This document shows positions 1-7,269 of a stretch of DNA of 64,000 bases, in pieces. This DNA comes from Bacteroidia bacterium. GTDB taxonomy: Bacteria; Bacteroidota; Bacteroidia; Chitinophagales; Saprospiraceae. Both the position numbers and the translations under genes were made by a program. How positions within the stretch are numbered: the stretch's first letter is position 1; each line of letters opens with the position of its first letter. The stretch covers positions 1-64,000 of the forward strand of contig JAUIKE010000006.1 in the NCBI GenBank assembly GCA_030430845.1, in the 5' to 3' direction. Below the pieces are notes generated by a model that worked only from the letters and a program-made list of their open reading frames with translations, was not told the DNA's origin and searched no databases.

Positions 1-60
1 CTATAAATAAGCGGGTGATTTTTATGGGTTTAAATTAGAGAGCGGTCTCATATAAAACAA

Positions 61-94
61 AAGCCCTTGCAAGTCAACAACTTGCAAGGGCTTT
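61..94 (-). terminator. Terminator of the tRNA-Gly/tRNA-Leu operon
   Basis: A 13-bp perfect stem (AAGCCCTTGCAAG with its complement) has a 7-nt loop. On the minus strand it is followed by a T-rich run. It lies 6 nt past the 3' end of tRNA-Leu, where a rho-independent terminator for that operon is expected. Positions 1-60 hold nothing I recognise. Confidence 0.85.
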
Positions 95-99
95 AAAAG

Positions 100-520
100 T
101 ACCCGGAGCGGGAATCGAACCCGCACGGCCGCAATGGCCACAGGATTTTCTTACCATCTACAGCTTTCGCTGCTGCCGACAATATCGTCAGCATTTGTGG
201 TCTGGACTATCTCTTCAACCTGTCAGTTGCCAGTTATTAGTTGTCAGTTGATAGGGAAAGTCCGATCAACGAACAACCAGGAACGAACAACCAATTTAGC
301 TGCCTGCCGTCTAGTCTCTACACCTTCTCCGTACGCCGTAGCCTTTGCGAAGGCGTACCGGAACTTGGCTCGGGATTGCCATACCGGATATTTTATTTGG
401 CCAAAGGCCAACATCCAGCGTCAGGTTTCCCCGAATTTGACAGGTTCTACTCCAAGGATTTCTCCAAGGGCACTCAAATTAGCTTAAGTCCTGCGTGTCT
501 ACCAATTCCACCACCCGGGC
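100..520 (-). tRNA. tRNA-Leu(UAA), interrupted by a group I intron
   Basis: The 5' exon is 520-486 (35 nt) and the 3' exon 149-100 (50 nt). Joined, they give an 85-nt class II tRNA. The acceptor stem is GCCCGGG with CCGGGT, the D-loop contains AATTGGTAGAC, the variable arm is long, and the T-arm is GCGGG-TTCGATT-CCCGC. The spliced anticodon loop is CTTAAAA inside the stem CAGGA/TCCTG, so the anticodon is UAA. CCA is not encoded. The gap falls between U34 and A35, the site of the cyanobacterial/plastid tRNA-Leu intron. The gene lies 16 nt downstream of tRNA-Gly and shares its promoter. A scanner without an intron model would probably miss it or call it broken. Exon pairing is seen directly; splicing is inferred. 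Confidence 0.93.
150..485 (-). ncRNA. Group I (IC3-like) self-splicing intron in tRNA-Leu(UAA)
   Basis: The intron is 336 nt and ends in the expected terminal G (position 150). P1: the exon end CUU plus AA pairs with UUGAG (477-473), giving the conserved U-G wobble at the 5' splice site. P2 is a hairpin at 451-469. P3 is CCUGUC with GGCAGG. P4 is UCGGG with CCCGA, inside AAUCCCGAGCCAAG, a string close to what I recall of the Anabaena intron. P6 has a GC-rich extension (CGGTACGCC/GGCGTACGG, about 331-359). P7 is GACUA with UAGUC, flanked by GUAGAGACUAGACGG and GAGAUAGUCC. P9 and P9a end in GCAGCAGCGAAAGCUG, again like the cyanobacterial form. No homing endonuclease ORF is present. P8 (about 215-300) is enlarged by repeat-like sequence. 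Confidence 0.92.
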
Positions 521-536
521 GTTTGATTGGTATTCG

Positions 537-609
537 AGCGGATGACGAGATTCGAACCCGCGACCTCAACCTTGGCAAGGTTGCGCTCTACCAGCTGAGC
601 TACATCCGC
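537..609 (-). tRNA. tRNA-Gly(GCC)
   Basis: A complete 73-nt cloverleaf: acceptor stem GCGGATG/CATCCGC, D-arm TAGCTCAGCTGGTAGAG, anticodon loop TTGCCAA (anticodon GCC), T-arm GCGGG-TTCGAAT-CTCGT with one G-U type mismatch, discriminator T. It is the first gene of the minus-strand operon and is followed after 16 nt by the intron-containing tRNA-Leu. Confidence 0.96.
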
Positions 610-630
610 TTGTTGCTTTCAAAAGCAGGG

Positions 631-663
631 CAAATTTACATACATTGATTCGATTTTGTCAAA
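631..663 (-). promoter_or_regulatory. Promoter of the tRNA-Gly/tRNA-Leu operon
   Basis: Read on the minus strand there is a -33 box TTTG (663-660), a 21-bp spacer, and a -7 box TAAATTTG (638-631). This matches the Bacteroidota primary sigma consensus. Transcription should begin about 15 nt before tRNA-Gly. Confidence 0.8.
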
Positions 664-759
664 CTTCTGCGCCTGTTTTTTATAAATAATTGCTATCCTC
701 TTTTTAATTACCTGATTATGGGAGCATTAGTTCCCATAGAATTTTTACACAACCCCCAC

Positions 760-2826
760 CTAACTCTCCAACTTCCTCTTTATATAATAATACGTCTCAA
801 TCTGCGAGCGAATCGCGAGGTCAGACTCATTCTTCCGATACGTATTCGTCAAGCCCTGATCCAACTCCCGAGCTTTTACATTATCCGTCAATTGAATGTT
901 GATGTAATCCCGAATCTCTTTTTTGATCTGTGGGTCAAAAATGGGGAAGGCCGTTTCTACCCGGTAATTCAGATTGCGGACCATCCAGTCGGCCGAGGAG
1001 AGATACATCAGTTCATCGCCTTTGTTGTGGAAAAGGAAGACTCGGGCATGTTCCAAAAATCGATCCACAATACTGATGGCTTCTATATTTTCACTGATAC
1101 CCTTCACGCCGGGAACCGGACTACAGATTCCTCTGATAATCATCTTGATCTGAACACCGGCCTGACTGGCTTCATACAATTTTTCGGTGATCGGGCGGTC
1201 CTGAATACTGTTCATCTTCAGGATGATCTGGGCGGGTCGGCCTGCCTTGGCCTCCTCGATTTCCTGCTCGATGAGGGATTCGAGCTCGGTCCGTAAGTTG
1301 AACTGCCCGACCAGCAGATGCTCAAAGCTTTGCATGGGGACTTTGACGGTTTCCAAAAAAGAAAAGACCCTCGTGACCTCACTCACCAGACGTTCGTCGG
1401 TGGTGAATAAACCAAAATCGGAATAAACTTTAGCCGTTACCTCATGGAAATTACCGGTAGAGAGGTAACTGTAAAAATGTGGTACCCCTTTCTCCATCCT
1501 ACGGATGAGGGCAATTTTCGCGTGTACCTTCACACCCGGGAAGCTGTAATGCACCGTCACGCCGGCTTGTTCCAGCTTTTCTCCCCATCGAAGATTGGCC
1601 TCTTCATCAAAGCGAGCTTTTACTTCTATAAAAACAGAAACTTGCTTGCCGGCCTTTACCGCATCCATCAATGCAGTCATGATCCTGGATTTGCGAGCCA
1701 CCCGGTATTGTGTGATCTTGATGTGTGTGACGTCCGGATCGGCCGCTGCCTCTTCAAAAAAGCGGACGACCGATTCGTAAGAATGATACGGGACGTGGAT
1801 TAAGTGATCTTTTCCCTTAATTGCAGAGAAATAATCTTTCGCATCCTCCAATGGGGTGTAAGGCAGGGGAGGGAGTGGTGGATTTTTCAGATGGCTCATC
1901 CCAAAATCGGGAAAACTGAAAAAATCAAAATTATTGTGATAGCGCCCCTCCCGAAGAATATCATATTTTTCTAACTCAAAGGTTTCCATCAAAAACTCCA
2001 ATAACTCCTTGGGCATTTCCCGGTCATAAACGAAACGAGAGGCCGGCCCGACCTGCCGTTTGGTCAAACTGGAGCGGATCTTTTGGATCAGATCTCCCGA
2101 AAACTCATCATCTATGTACAATTCGGCATCCCGGGTGAGTTTGATCGAAAAGGTATCCAAAATGTTGTAGCCGGGAAACATGGTTGAGACGTTATGCCGA
2201 ACTATGTCATCTAAAATAATCAGATCGTGTGTTTCGCCACTCGAAGGAAGTTGGATAAAGCGCGGTAAGTAATTGGAAGGGATCGTCACCAGCGCATATC
2301 GATCGGCCCCTTTCGGATCATCCTTGGGCTTCATCCATAAGGTTAGGTACAAGGCGGCATTGTTCAGGAAAGGACGGATCTTATGTTTGACTAACAAGAC
2401 CGGCTGTACATATGGCAGCATGTGATCATTGAAATAGTTTTCTACAAAAATGACCTGTTCGTCGCTAAGGTTAAGCCGTCGTAAAATGCGGATATTGTGA
2501 TCCTCCAACTCTGGTATGATGGTGTTTTCAAACAGATCACTGAACACTTCCTGCTGCCGGTTAACGATTCTCTGGATCTCCTTGACGGTTTGTTTTGGCG
2601 AAATCTCCAGTTCCTTTTTTGTTTTTTTTCCTACCCGCAAAAGGTTTCTGTGGTTGGCCATCCGGACCCGGAAAAATTCGTCCAAATTTGAGGAGTAGAT
2701 CGCCAGGAATTTAATCCGCTCAAATAGCGGAACGGTAGGGTCCATAGCTTCCTGCAAAACCCGGTAATTGAAAGATAACCAACTGACATCCCGATGGATA
2801 AAGGGGATCTTATCATTGGTATACAT
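760..2826 (-). CDS. ppk1: Polyphosphate kinase (PPK1)
   Basis: Makes polyphosphate from ATP, reversibly, at the membrane or in the cytosol. The N-terminus (FIHRDVSWLSFNYRVLQEA, then SNLDEFFRVRM) is the PPK N domain. The middle and C-terminal parts form the two phospholipase-D-like domains. VKVHAKIALI carries the autophosphorylated histidine, and FLEHARVFLFHN carries the second conserved histidine region. At about 688 aa the length is normal. I chose the ATG at 2826 because the protein then begins a few residues before the conserved FIHRD block; a GTG at 2862 would add 12 residues. It is a stand-alone gene with no ppx beside it. Family assignment is secure from motifs. Confidence 0.96.
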   Translation of the reverse strand: MYTNDKIPFIHRDVSWLSFNYRVLQEAMDPTVPLFERIKFLAIYSSNLDEFFRVRMANHRNLLRVGKKTKKELEISPKQTVKEIQRIVNRQQEVFSDLFENTIIPELEDHNIRILRRLNLSDEQVIFVENYFNDHMLPYVQPVLLVKHKIRPFLNNAALYLTLWMKPKDDPKGADRYALVTIPSNYLPRFIQLPSSGETHDLIILDDIVRHNVSTMFPGYNILDTFSIKLTRDAELYIDDEFSGDLIQKIRSSLTKRQVGPASRFVYDREMPKELLEFLMETFELEKYDILREGRYHNNFDFFSFPDFGMSHLKNPPLPPLPYTPLEDAKDYFSAIKGKDHLIHVPYHSYESVVRFFEEAAADPDVTHIKITQYRVARKSRIMTALMDAVKAGKQVSVFIEVKARFDEEANLRWGEKLEQAGVTVHYSFPGVKVHAKIALIRRMEKGVPHFYSYLSTGNFHEVTAKVYSDFGLFTTDERLVSEVTRVFSFLETVKVPMQSFEHLLVGQFNLRTELESLIEQEIEEAKAGRPAQIILKMNSIQDRPITEKLYEASQAGVQIKMIIRGICSPVPGVKGISENIEAISIVDRFLEHARVFLFHNKGDELMYLSSADWMVRNLNYRVETAFPIFDPQIKKEIRDYINIQLTDNVKARELDQGLTNTYRKNESDLAIRSQIETYYYIKRKLES

Positions 2827-2891
2827 GAGTTCCTGATGCGGTTTGATGTTGGCTGTCGTCACAGTAGATTATTAGTTGGTGGTTAATATAT

Positions 2892-2999
2892 TGGTTCAGG
2901 GTTCAGGGTTTTGGGTTCAGAGTTTTGGGTTCAGGGTTCAGGTTTTTTTAGATTATAGTTCGGTACAAGCTATAAACTCTGAACCCTGAACTATGAACC
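2892..2999. repeat. R5: inverted short-repeat element between ppk1 and DUF72
   Basis: The left side holds variants of GGTTCAGGGTT in tandem. The right side holds the inverse (CTGAACCCTGAACTATGAACC). The whole stretch is an imperfect palindrome of about 108 bp, bounded by TTGGTTCA and TGAACCAA. It has the same design as R2 but a different sequence. No coding signal is seen. Confidence 0.6.
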
Positions 3000-3002
3000 A
3001 AA

Positions 3003-3926
3003 TTAAAACAGAGACATTTGTTGTCCTTCCTGATTGTCCGGGTCTTCTAATTTTGGACCGCGCACCTTAATATCGGGAAAATCGCTTAGTTTTTTTAGGA
3101 TGTAAGCTGCTAATTCGGGGGCCTGAATATTATCGGGTTCGTGCGGGAAAAAATAGATGGTTACTAATCCTTCCTGCTGCCAATTTCGGATGCGTTCAAT
3201 CCAGGCGTCAATTCGGGAAAAATCGGTCGGGTGCAGCCCATTACCCACAAAGCGCACCATGGCAGTAGGGGTGGTCAGTCGCATATGGAGTACATCTCTA
3301 CGGCCGGCTACATCGGTGATAACTGGAGAAACATGATACTTTTCCAGTAATTCAAAAAGTGCTGATTGATGGTCTGGGTGATTAAACCAGCTTTCGTGTC
3401 GCAGTTCAACAGCCAGCGGAATGTGGTTGGGAAAATGTTGTAGAAACTTTTCCAGCAAAGCCAGGCGCTTATAATCGAAGTAGGGAGGGAGTTGCATAAA
3501 ACAACATCCCAGTTTTTCTTTTAATTCCTGAATATTCTCGCAGAATTGAATTAATGAATCGCTCCCTACACCTAAATTTCGACTGTGGCTGATACTCTGC
3601 GGTATTTTTGGGCAAAACTTAAAATCGGCTGGCGTTTCGTTCCTCCATTTCAAAATAGTTTCTTCCGTAGGAATGCGGTAATGAGTTGTATTGAGCTCGA
3701 TGGAATTGAATTGCCGGCCGTAAGCTCTTAGGAAGTCTTTGGTCTTCGCATTGGACGGATAAACCTTTCCCACCCATTCTTTCATGGACCAACCTGTACA
3801 ACCCATGTAAAATTGCAATTGCCCCGTTTTTAAATTGTATCTTTTTAAAAGCCGGACGTTTTCTTCCGGATCTGGTGGCAGGCTAAAATCTACTTTTTCT
3901 ATGTTCTGTAACTTCCCGAATTTCAT
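3003..3926 (-). CDS. DUF72 (YecE-like) family protein
   Basis: A TIM-barrel-like family of unknown function, about 307 aa here. Typical blocks are QFYMGCTGWSMKEWVG near the start, then FNSIELNTTHYRIP, a KFCPKIPQSISHSRNL region, FMQLPPYFD, LAVELRHESWF, and an MVRFVGNG block near residue 220. The ATG at 3926 (MKFGKLQNIE) is preferred. An upstream in-frame start at 3965 would add 13 residues with no family support. It is transcribed away from the 4287 gene. No biochemical role can be read from the sequence; only the family call is firm. Confidence 0.88.
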   Translation of the reverse strand: MKFGKLQNIEKVDFSLPPDPEENVRLLKRYNLKTGQLQFYMGCTGWSMKEWVGKVYPSNAKTKDFLRAYGRQFNSIELNTTHYRIPTEETILKWRNETPADFKFCPKIPQSISHSRNLGVGSDSLIQFCENIQELKEKLGCCFMQLPPYFDYKRLALLEKFLQHFPNHIPLAVELRHESWFNHPDHQSALFELLEKYHVSPVITDVAGRRDVLHMRLTTPTAMVRFVGNGLHPTDFSRIDAWIERIRNWQQEGLVTIYFFPHEPDNIQAPELAAYILKKLSDFPDIKVRGPKLEDPDNQEGQQMSLF

Positions 3927-4087
3927 AAGTTCCCGACATGAGTTGAATACAAAACGAATGTACAAAATTTAACGTTTATCTGCTTGTTTAGTTTTTTTCA
4001 TATTGTAAAAAGTACACTTACCTTTATTCTTATTTCGCATTACCAATTTAATACCTATATTCGCTTTGGACGGTTTTCGAACCGTTT

Positions 4088-4258
4088 TGGGACTGTCTTA
4101 TCCATACGGGTTCGCCAGCCAATAATATTCTTTCCTGCCGGCCGGCCGGCGGGTAGGAGGCGGTTATTGATGAAAAACGAAGTTTTTCATCAATAACCGC
4201 CTCCTAAAAAAAATATATGGGGGGTCGAATCCGCTAGAAGCGGAGGAGACAGTACCAT
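4088..4258. repeat. R1 element copy A, carrying a 20-bp GC palindrome
   Basis: This fills most of the 3966-4286 gap. The core reads CCAATAATATTC, then a 51-bp near-perfect palindrome at 4155-4205 (GGAGGCGGTT ... AACCGCCTCC), then AAAAAAAATATATGG. The same order is seen at 13813-13992 and, reversed, at 61655-61811. The outer ends differ from those copies: a weak inverted repeat GGGACTGTCTTATCC (about 4089) faces GGAGGAGACAGTACC (about 4242). The GC-rich block CCTGCCGGCCGGCCGGCGGG at 4134-4153 interrupts an otherwise matching segment. No gene is seen in the gap. Confidence 0.75.
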
Positions 4259-4286
4259 AGGATATTTTTAAACACACACTAACCAA

Positions 4287-4874
4287 ATGATCCTAAGAAT
4301 CATTATTATCCTGGGCTGCGTCCTTTTTTTTATTAATGGATGTAGCAGCCTGGTTTCCAGTCTTGTGGGAACTCATAAATTGCGTACCATGTCCATGGAA
4401 GATGTTCGACAGACCGGATTGGGGGATGCTGATTTTGTGGCCATCACTGGGACCTGGTCCTCCGGAGATTATATTTACGAACCTCATCGCAATGCTTCCT
4501 GGCCAGGCTTTGTTCAGTGGCCGGTTCTGGAGGCTTCACAGATTGATTCCCTGGAAAAAGGCCGGTCTGTTACTGTAAGTGTGTATGCCTGGACAAAGCA
4601 ATATGAGAAAGATTGTGTTGAAGCCCGGAATTGTGTTCAAAAAGGGCCGGTTGAATTGAAAGGTTTAGTCAGGCCATTGAATAAAAAATTCAATAAAATG
4701 GATACTTTCCCGGACCAGAAATACATCATGGCAGAGCATCCGGTTTTTATTGAATACAATCGTCAGCCCTTGGCCTGGTATTGGAATCTGGCTATAATGA
4801 CCGGAGCAGCTGCTGTAGTTTTACTATTGGAGCGCTGGAGAGTCCGAAAAGAGGGAAGGGCACAAAAGATATAA
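4287..4874 (+). CDS. Hypothetical lipoprotein/membrane protein
   Basis: I do not recognise this 195-aa protein. The N-terminus is hydrophobic and ends in INGCSS, which could be a lipobox. A second hydrophobic stretch (WNLAIMTGAAAVVLLLERW) lies near residues 165-183, followed by a basic tail (RVRKEGRAQKI). The middle part is soluble and contains two cysteines in YEKDCVEARNCVQKG. If the N-terminus is a lipoprotein signal, the C-terminal helix would then anchor the protein as well, an unusual combination. The alternative is a protein with two transmembrane helices and a periplasmic middle. It precedes tpiA by 78 bp in the same direction and might be cotranscribed with it. Confidence 0.6.
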   Translation: MILRIIIILGCVLFFINGCSSLVSSLVGTHKLRTMSMEDVRQTGLGDADFVAITGTWSSGDYIYEPHRNASWPGFVQWPVLEASQIDSLEKGRSVTVSVYAWTKQYEKDCVEARNCVQKGPVELKGLVRPLNKKFNKMDTFPDQKYIMAEHPVFIEYNRQPLAWYWNLAIMTGAAAVVLLLERWRVRKEGRAQKI

Positions 4875-4952
4875 GCCTTCTCTGCATCCCGAAGTAATAA
4901 AGTGTTTACCTTTAAAAAAGATCCTTAAAACATAAACAAAACACCAACGATT

Positions 4953-5717
4953 ATGGCAACAGCAAAGCGCAAACATATTGTAGCGGGCAATTGGAAAATG
5001 AATAAGAGTTATGATGAAGGAAGGGACCTTGTGAAATCAATTGTTGAGAACTTACAGAACACAGATGTGATGGTTATTCTTTGTCCACCATTTATACATC
5101 TGTACAATGCCCATGCCAAGACTAATGACATGGCCAACTTATTTATTGGTGCCCAAAACTGCCATCAGGAAGTAAGTGGAGCCTACACGGGAGAAGTTTC
5201 CGCTGAGATGGTCAAATCAACCGGCGCTTCTTTTGTGATTCTGGGGCATTCAGAACGCAGAGCCTACTATAATGAGACGGATGAGCTAATCGGTCAAAAA
5301 GTTAAAGCGGCTTTGGCGAATGGTTTGCAACCTATTTTTTGTTGTGGTGAACTACTGGAAGTCAGAGAAGCCGGTAAGCATGAAAAACTGGTTGAAGAGC
5401 AAGTAAAAAAAGCACTCTTCGATCTGGACGAGGTAGATATTAAAAAGGTAGTGATTGCTTATGAGCCGGTTTGGGCGATCGGAACCGGAAAAACCGCATC
5501 TCCCGAGCAGGCCCAGGAAATGCATCATCACATTCGTCAGTTGGTGGATAAAAAATATGGAAAAGCGGTAGCAGAAGGAATGAGCATTCTTTACGGAGGT
5601 AGTGTAAAACCCGCTAATGCCAAAGAGATCTTTGCCCAGCCGGATGTGGATGGCGGACTGATCGGCGGAGCTTCCCTGAAATCCGCTGACTTTTTAGCAA
5701 TTGTTGATAGCTTTTAA
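4953..5717 (+). CDS. tpiA: Triosephosphate isomerase
   Basis: Interconverts dihydroxyacetone phosphate and glyceraldehyde 3-phosphate in glycolysis. The 254-aa length is typical. Visible motifs are GNWKMNK (substrate Lys), ILGHSERR (catalytic His), [16 protein letters not shown] (catalytic Glu and mobile loop), and [11 protein letters not shown] plus [10 protein letters not shown] (phosphate binding). In many Bacteroidota tpiA lies near the DUF1599/BT_3928 genes. In this genome those are at 27.8-28.3 kb, so the link has been broken or was never formed. Confidence 0.98.
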   Translation: MATAKRKHIVAGNWKMNKSYDEGRDLVKSIVENLQNTDVMVILCPPFIHLYNAHAKTNDMANLFIGAQNCHQEVSGAYTGEVSAEMVKSTGASFVILGHSERRAYYNETDELIGQKVKAALANGLQPIFCCGELLEVREAGKHEKLVEEQVKKALFDLDEVDIKKVVIAYEPVWAIGTGKTASPEQAQEMHHHIRQLVDKKYGKAVAEGMSILYGGSVKPANAKEIFAQPDVDGGLIGGASLKSADFLAIVDSF

Positions 5718-5730
5718 GATGGTTTCAGTG

Positions 5731-5756
5731 TTTCCTGTGGCGACAGCCACAGGAAA
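5731..5756. terminator. Hairpin after tpiA
   Basis: An 11-bp perfect stem TTTCCTGTGGC/GCCACAGGAAA with a 4-nt loop starts 14 nt after the tpiA stop. There is no strong T-run behind it, so it may act as an mRNA 3' end or a weak terminator. The rest of 5757-5930 holds a CTTCGTC-type short tandem stretch (about 5858-5890) and the palindromic piece CCGCTGAAGCC...GCGGA, with no gene. Confidence 0.55.
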
Positions 5757-5953
5757 TGCTAAAATAAGGTTTGAAGCTTACCAATCCCTCCATTTTATTT
5801 CGGGCTTGGTAATCTTCCCCTTCCCCGTCCGCTGAAGCCTTGGCGAAAGCGGACCGCCCTTCGTCCTTCGCCCTTCGTCCTTCGTCCTTCAAAAAGTATC
5901 ACTTATTTGTGTAAAAAACAGGCTTGTGTCCTCTAATTAATAAACAAATTTGT

Positions 5954-5961
5954 TAGATTTG
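5954..5961 (+). promoter_or_regulatory. Candidate -7 box for the S24 regulator gene
   Basis: TAGATTTG matches TAnnTTTG and lies about 80 nt before the start codon. It sits inside a pair of direct repeats (AAATTTGTTAGATTTGTTAA, about 5947-5965), which could be a binding site for the S24 protein itself. No good -33 box is present. Autoregulation is only an inference. Confidence 0.4.
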
Positions 5962-6041
5962 TTAAATGACAGGTATTTCCATGGATTAAAGGTCCACTAC
6001 TCGTCAACCGCTCTTTTCCTCATAACCACAAGCACTGCCAC

Positions 6042-6875
6042 ATGAATAGTATTGTAACACAGCGTTTTATTAAATGCCATGATAAACTGAGAGCTGAAAA
6101 CCGGGTGCGTTCCAGCCGTCAGTTTGCTTTGTCGCTGGATTATTTGCCGCAAAGTTTAAGTGAGATACTGAAGGGGAGAAGAGATGTTACCATAGAATTA
6201 TTGAGGAAGGCGGTGGAGAAATACAAGATCAATCCGGTATTCGTTTATACCGGGGAAGGTCCGATGTTTATGAGCGAGGAGGACCACACCAGCTTTCGCT
6301 TGCTTACCATTGTTACGAATACAGAAGAAGATGAGCGCATTGTGCATGTACCGGTGCCGGCCCAGGCAGGTTATGCAGGTGAATTATCCAACCCTACTTT
6401 TATCCAGGATTTACCGACGTATACATTGCCGGACTACAAGTACAAAGTTGGAACACATCGCTCTTTCGACGTGGCCGGTGATAGTATGGAACCCACGCTG
6501 TTTGAGGGAGATAAGGTGGTATGCAGCTTTGTAGAGCCGGCCCTGTGGGAAACTTCTCTCAAGGATAATTATGTGTATGTGGTGGTGACTCGGGCAGATG
6601 TGCTGGTAAAAAGAATAACCAACAAAATTAAAGAAGAAAAACGCCTTGAATTGGTATCCGACAACCAATATTACGATCCGTATACCGTGAATATCAACGA
6701 TGTTAGAGAAATGTGGTATGTGCGGGCAAAGGTCAGTCCTTTCTTACCCTCTCCTCAAAATATTCAAAACTATCTGATAGACGAGATCCGTGAATTGAAG
6801 CAAACGCTCAAACAGCAAACAGAATTAATTAAAGCCTTGAATCAGACGGTTCGGGAATCTACCCGAATGAAGTAA
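6042..6875 (+). CDS. S24-family LexA-like transcriptional regulator
   Basis: The 277-aa protein has an N-terminal helix-turn-helix (about residues 20-60, with SRQFALSLDYLPQSLSEIL and GRRDVTIELL). A C-terminal S24 peptidase fold follows. The catalytic serine is in FDVAGDSMEPTLFEGD and the partner lysine in DVLVKRITN. An Ala-Gly pair in PAQAGYAGELS, between the domains, is a plausible self-cleavage site. A coiled coil (about 240-270, rich in Q, L and K) ends the protein. In LexA/CI-like proteins DNA damage triggers self-cleavage; whether that holds here is unknown. No phage genes surround it, so it looks like a chromosomal regulator. Confidence 0.85.
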   Translation: MNSIVTQRFIKCHDKLRAENRVRSSRQFALSLDYLPQSLSEILKGRRDVTIELLRKAVEKYKINPVFVYTGEGPMFMSEEDHTSFRLLTIVTNTEEDERIVHVPVPAQAGYAGELSNPTFIQDLPTYTLPDYKYKVGTHRSFDVAGDSMEPTLFEGDKVVCSFVEPALWETSLKDNYVYVVVTRADVLVKRITNKIKEEKRLELVSDNQYYDPYTVNINDVREMWYVRAKVSPFLPSPQNIQNYLIDEIRELKQTLKQQTELIKALNQTVRESTRMK

Positions 6876-6997
6876 GGAGAAGCCTGTTGTATTATCGTTT
6901 GTCTAGCAATTCAAGTATTTCAAGGAAAAAAGAAGCAGCTTACAGTAAAATTTTTCATTTTACCTGGAAATCGTAATTGTACAGCAAAATATCAAAC

Positions 6998-7225
6998 ATG
7001 AAAAAACATACCATAAAAGGAACCGTCAATTACCATAATCTGGAAGGTGGATTTTGGGGTATCACCGATGCAAGTGGTGGCAAATGGCTTCCGGTCAACT
7101 TGCCTGAGCAGCTAAAGATGGAAAACCGAATGGTCAAAGTGAAGGTGAAAGAACTGGATGAGGAAAGCATGATCATGTGGGGAACCTTAGTGAAGGTTAT
7201 TTCTTTTGAAACCATAACCCCCTAA
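6998..7225 (+). CDS. Small conserved-looking hypothetical protein
   Basis: A 75-aa protein starting MKKHTIKGTVNYHNLEGGFWGI. It is all-beta in appearance, with a GGKWLPVNLPEQL block and a VKVKVKELDEESMIMWGTLVKV end. This resembles a small OB- or SH3-like barrel, but I cannot name the family. The ATG at 6998 is chosen over a non-ATG start at 6977. A strong terminator follows 6 nt after the stop, so it is probably a monocistronic gene, or the second gene after the S24 regulator (122-bp gap). Confidence 0.65.
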   Translation: MKKHTIKGTVNYHNLEGGFWGITDASGGKWLPVNLPEQLKMENRMVKVKVKELDEESMIMWGTLVKVISFETITP

Positions 7226-7230
7226 TTTAA

Positions 7231-7264
7231 AGAGTGGGACCGGCCCGCGGGCCGGTCCCACTCT
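7231..7264. terminator. Bidirectional terminator
   Basis: A 16-bp perfect GC-rich stem (AGAGTGGGACCGGCCC and complement) with a 2-nt apparent loop is followed by AATTTTT. It separates the convergent 6998 gene and accC. Confidence 0.85.
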
Positions 7265-7269
7265 AATTT

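Noticed and set aside
100-520. tRNA-Leu as two tRNA pseudogene halves
   Set aside because: The halves complete each other exactly, the junction is at a known intron site, and the insert has a full group I core.
134-648. Open frames across the tRNA region as small proteins
   Set aside because: They run through tRNA exons and the structured intron, with no conserved motif and antisense to the RNA genes.
6042-6875. S24 repressor as a prophage marker
   Set aside because: No integrase, replication, capsid or lysis genes nearby; neighbours are housekeeping genes.
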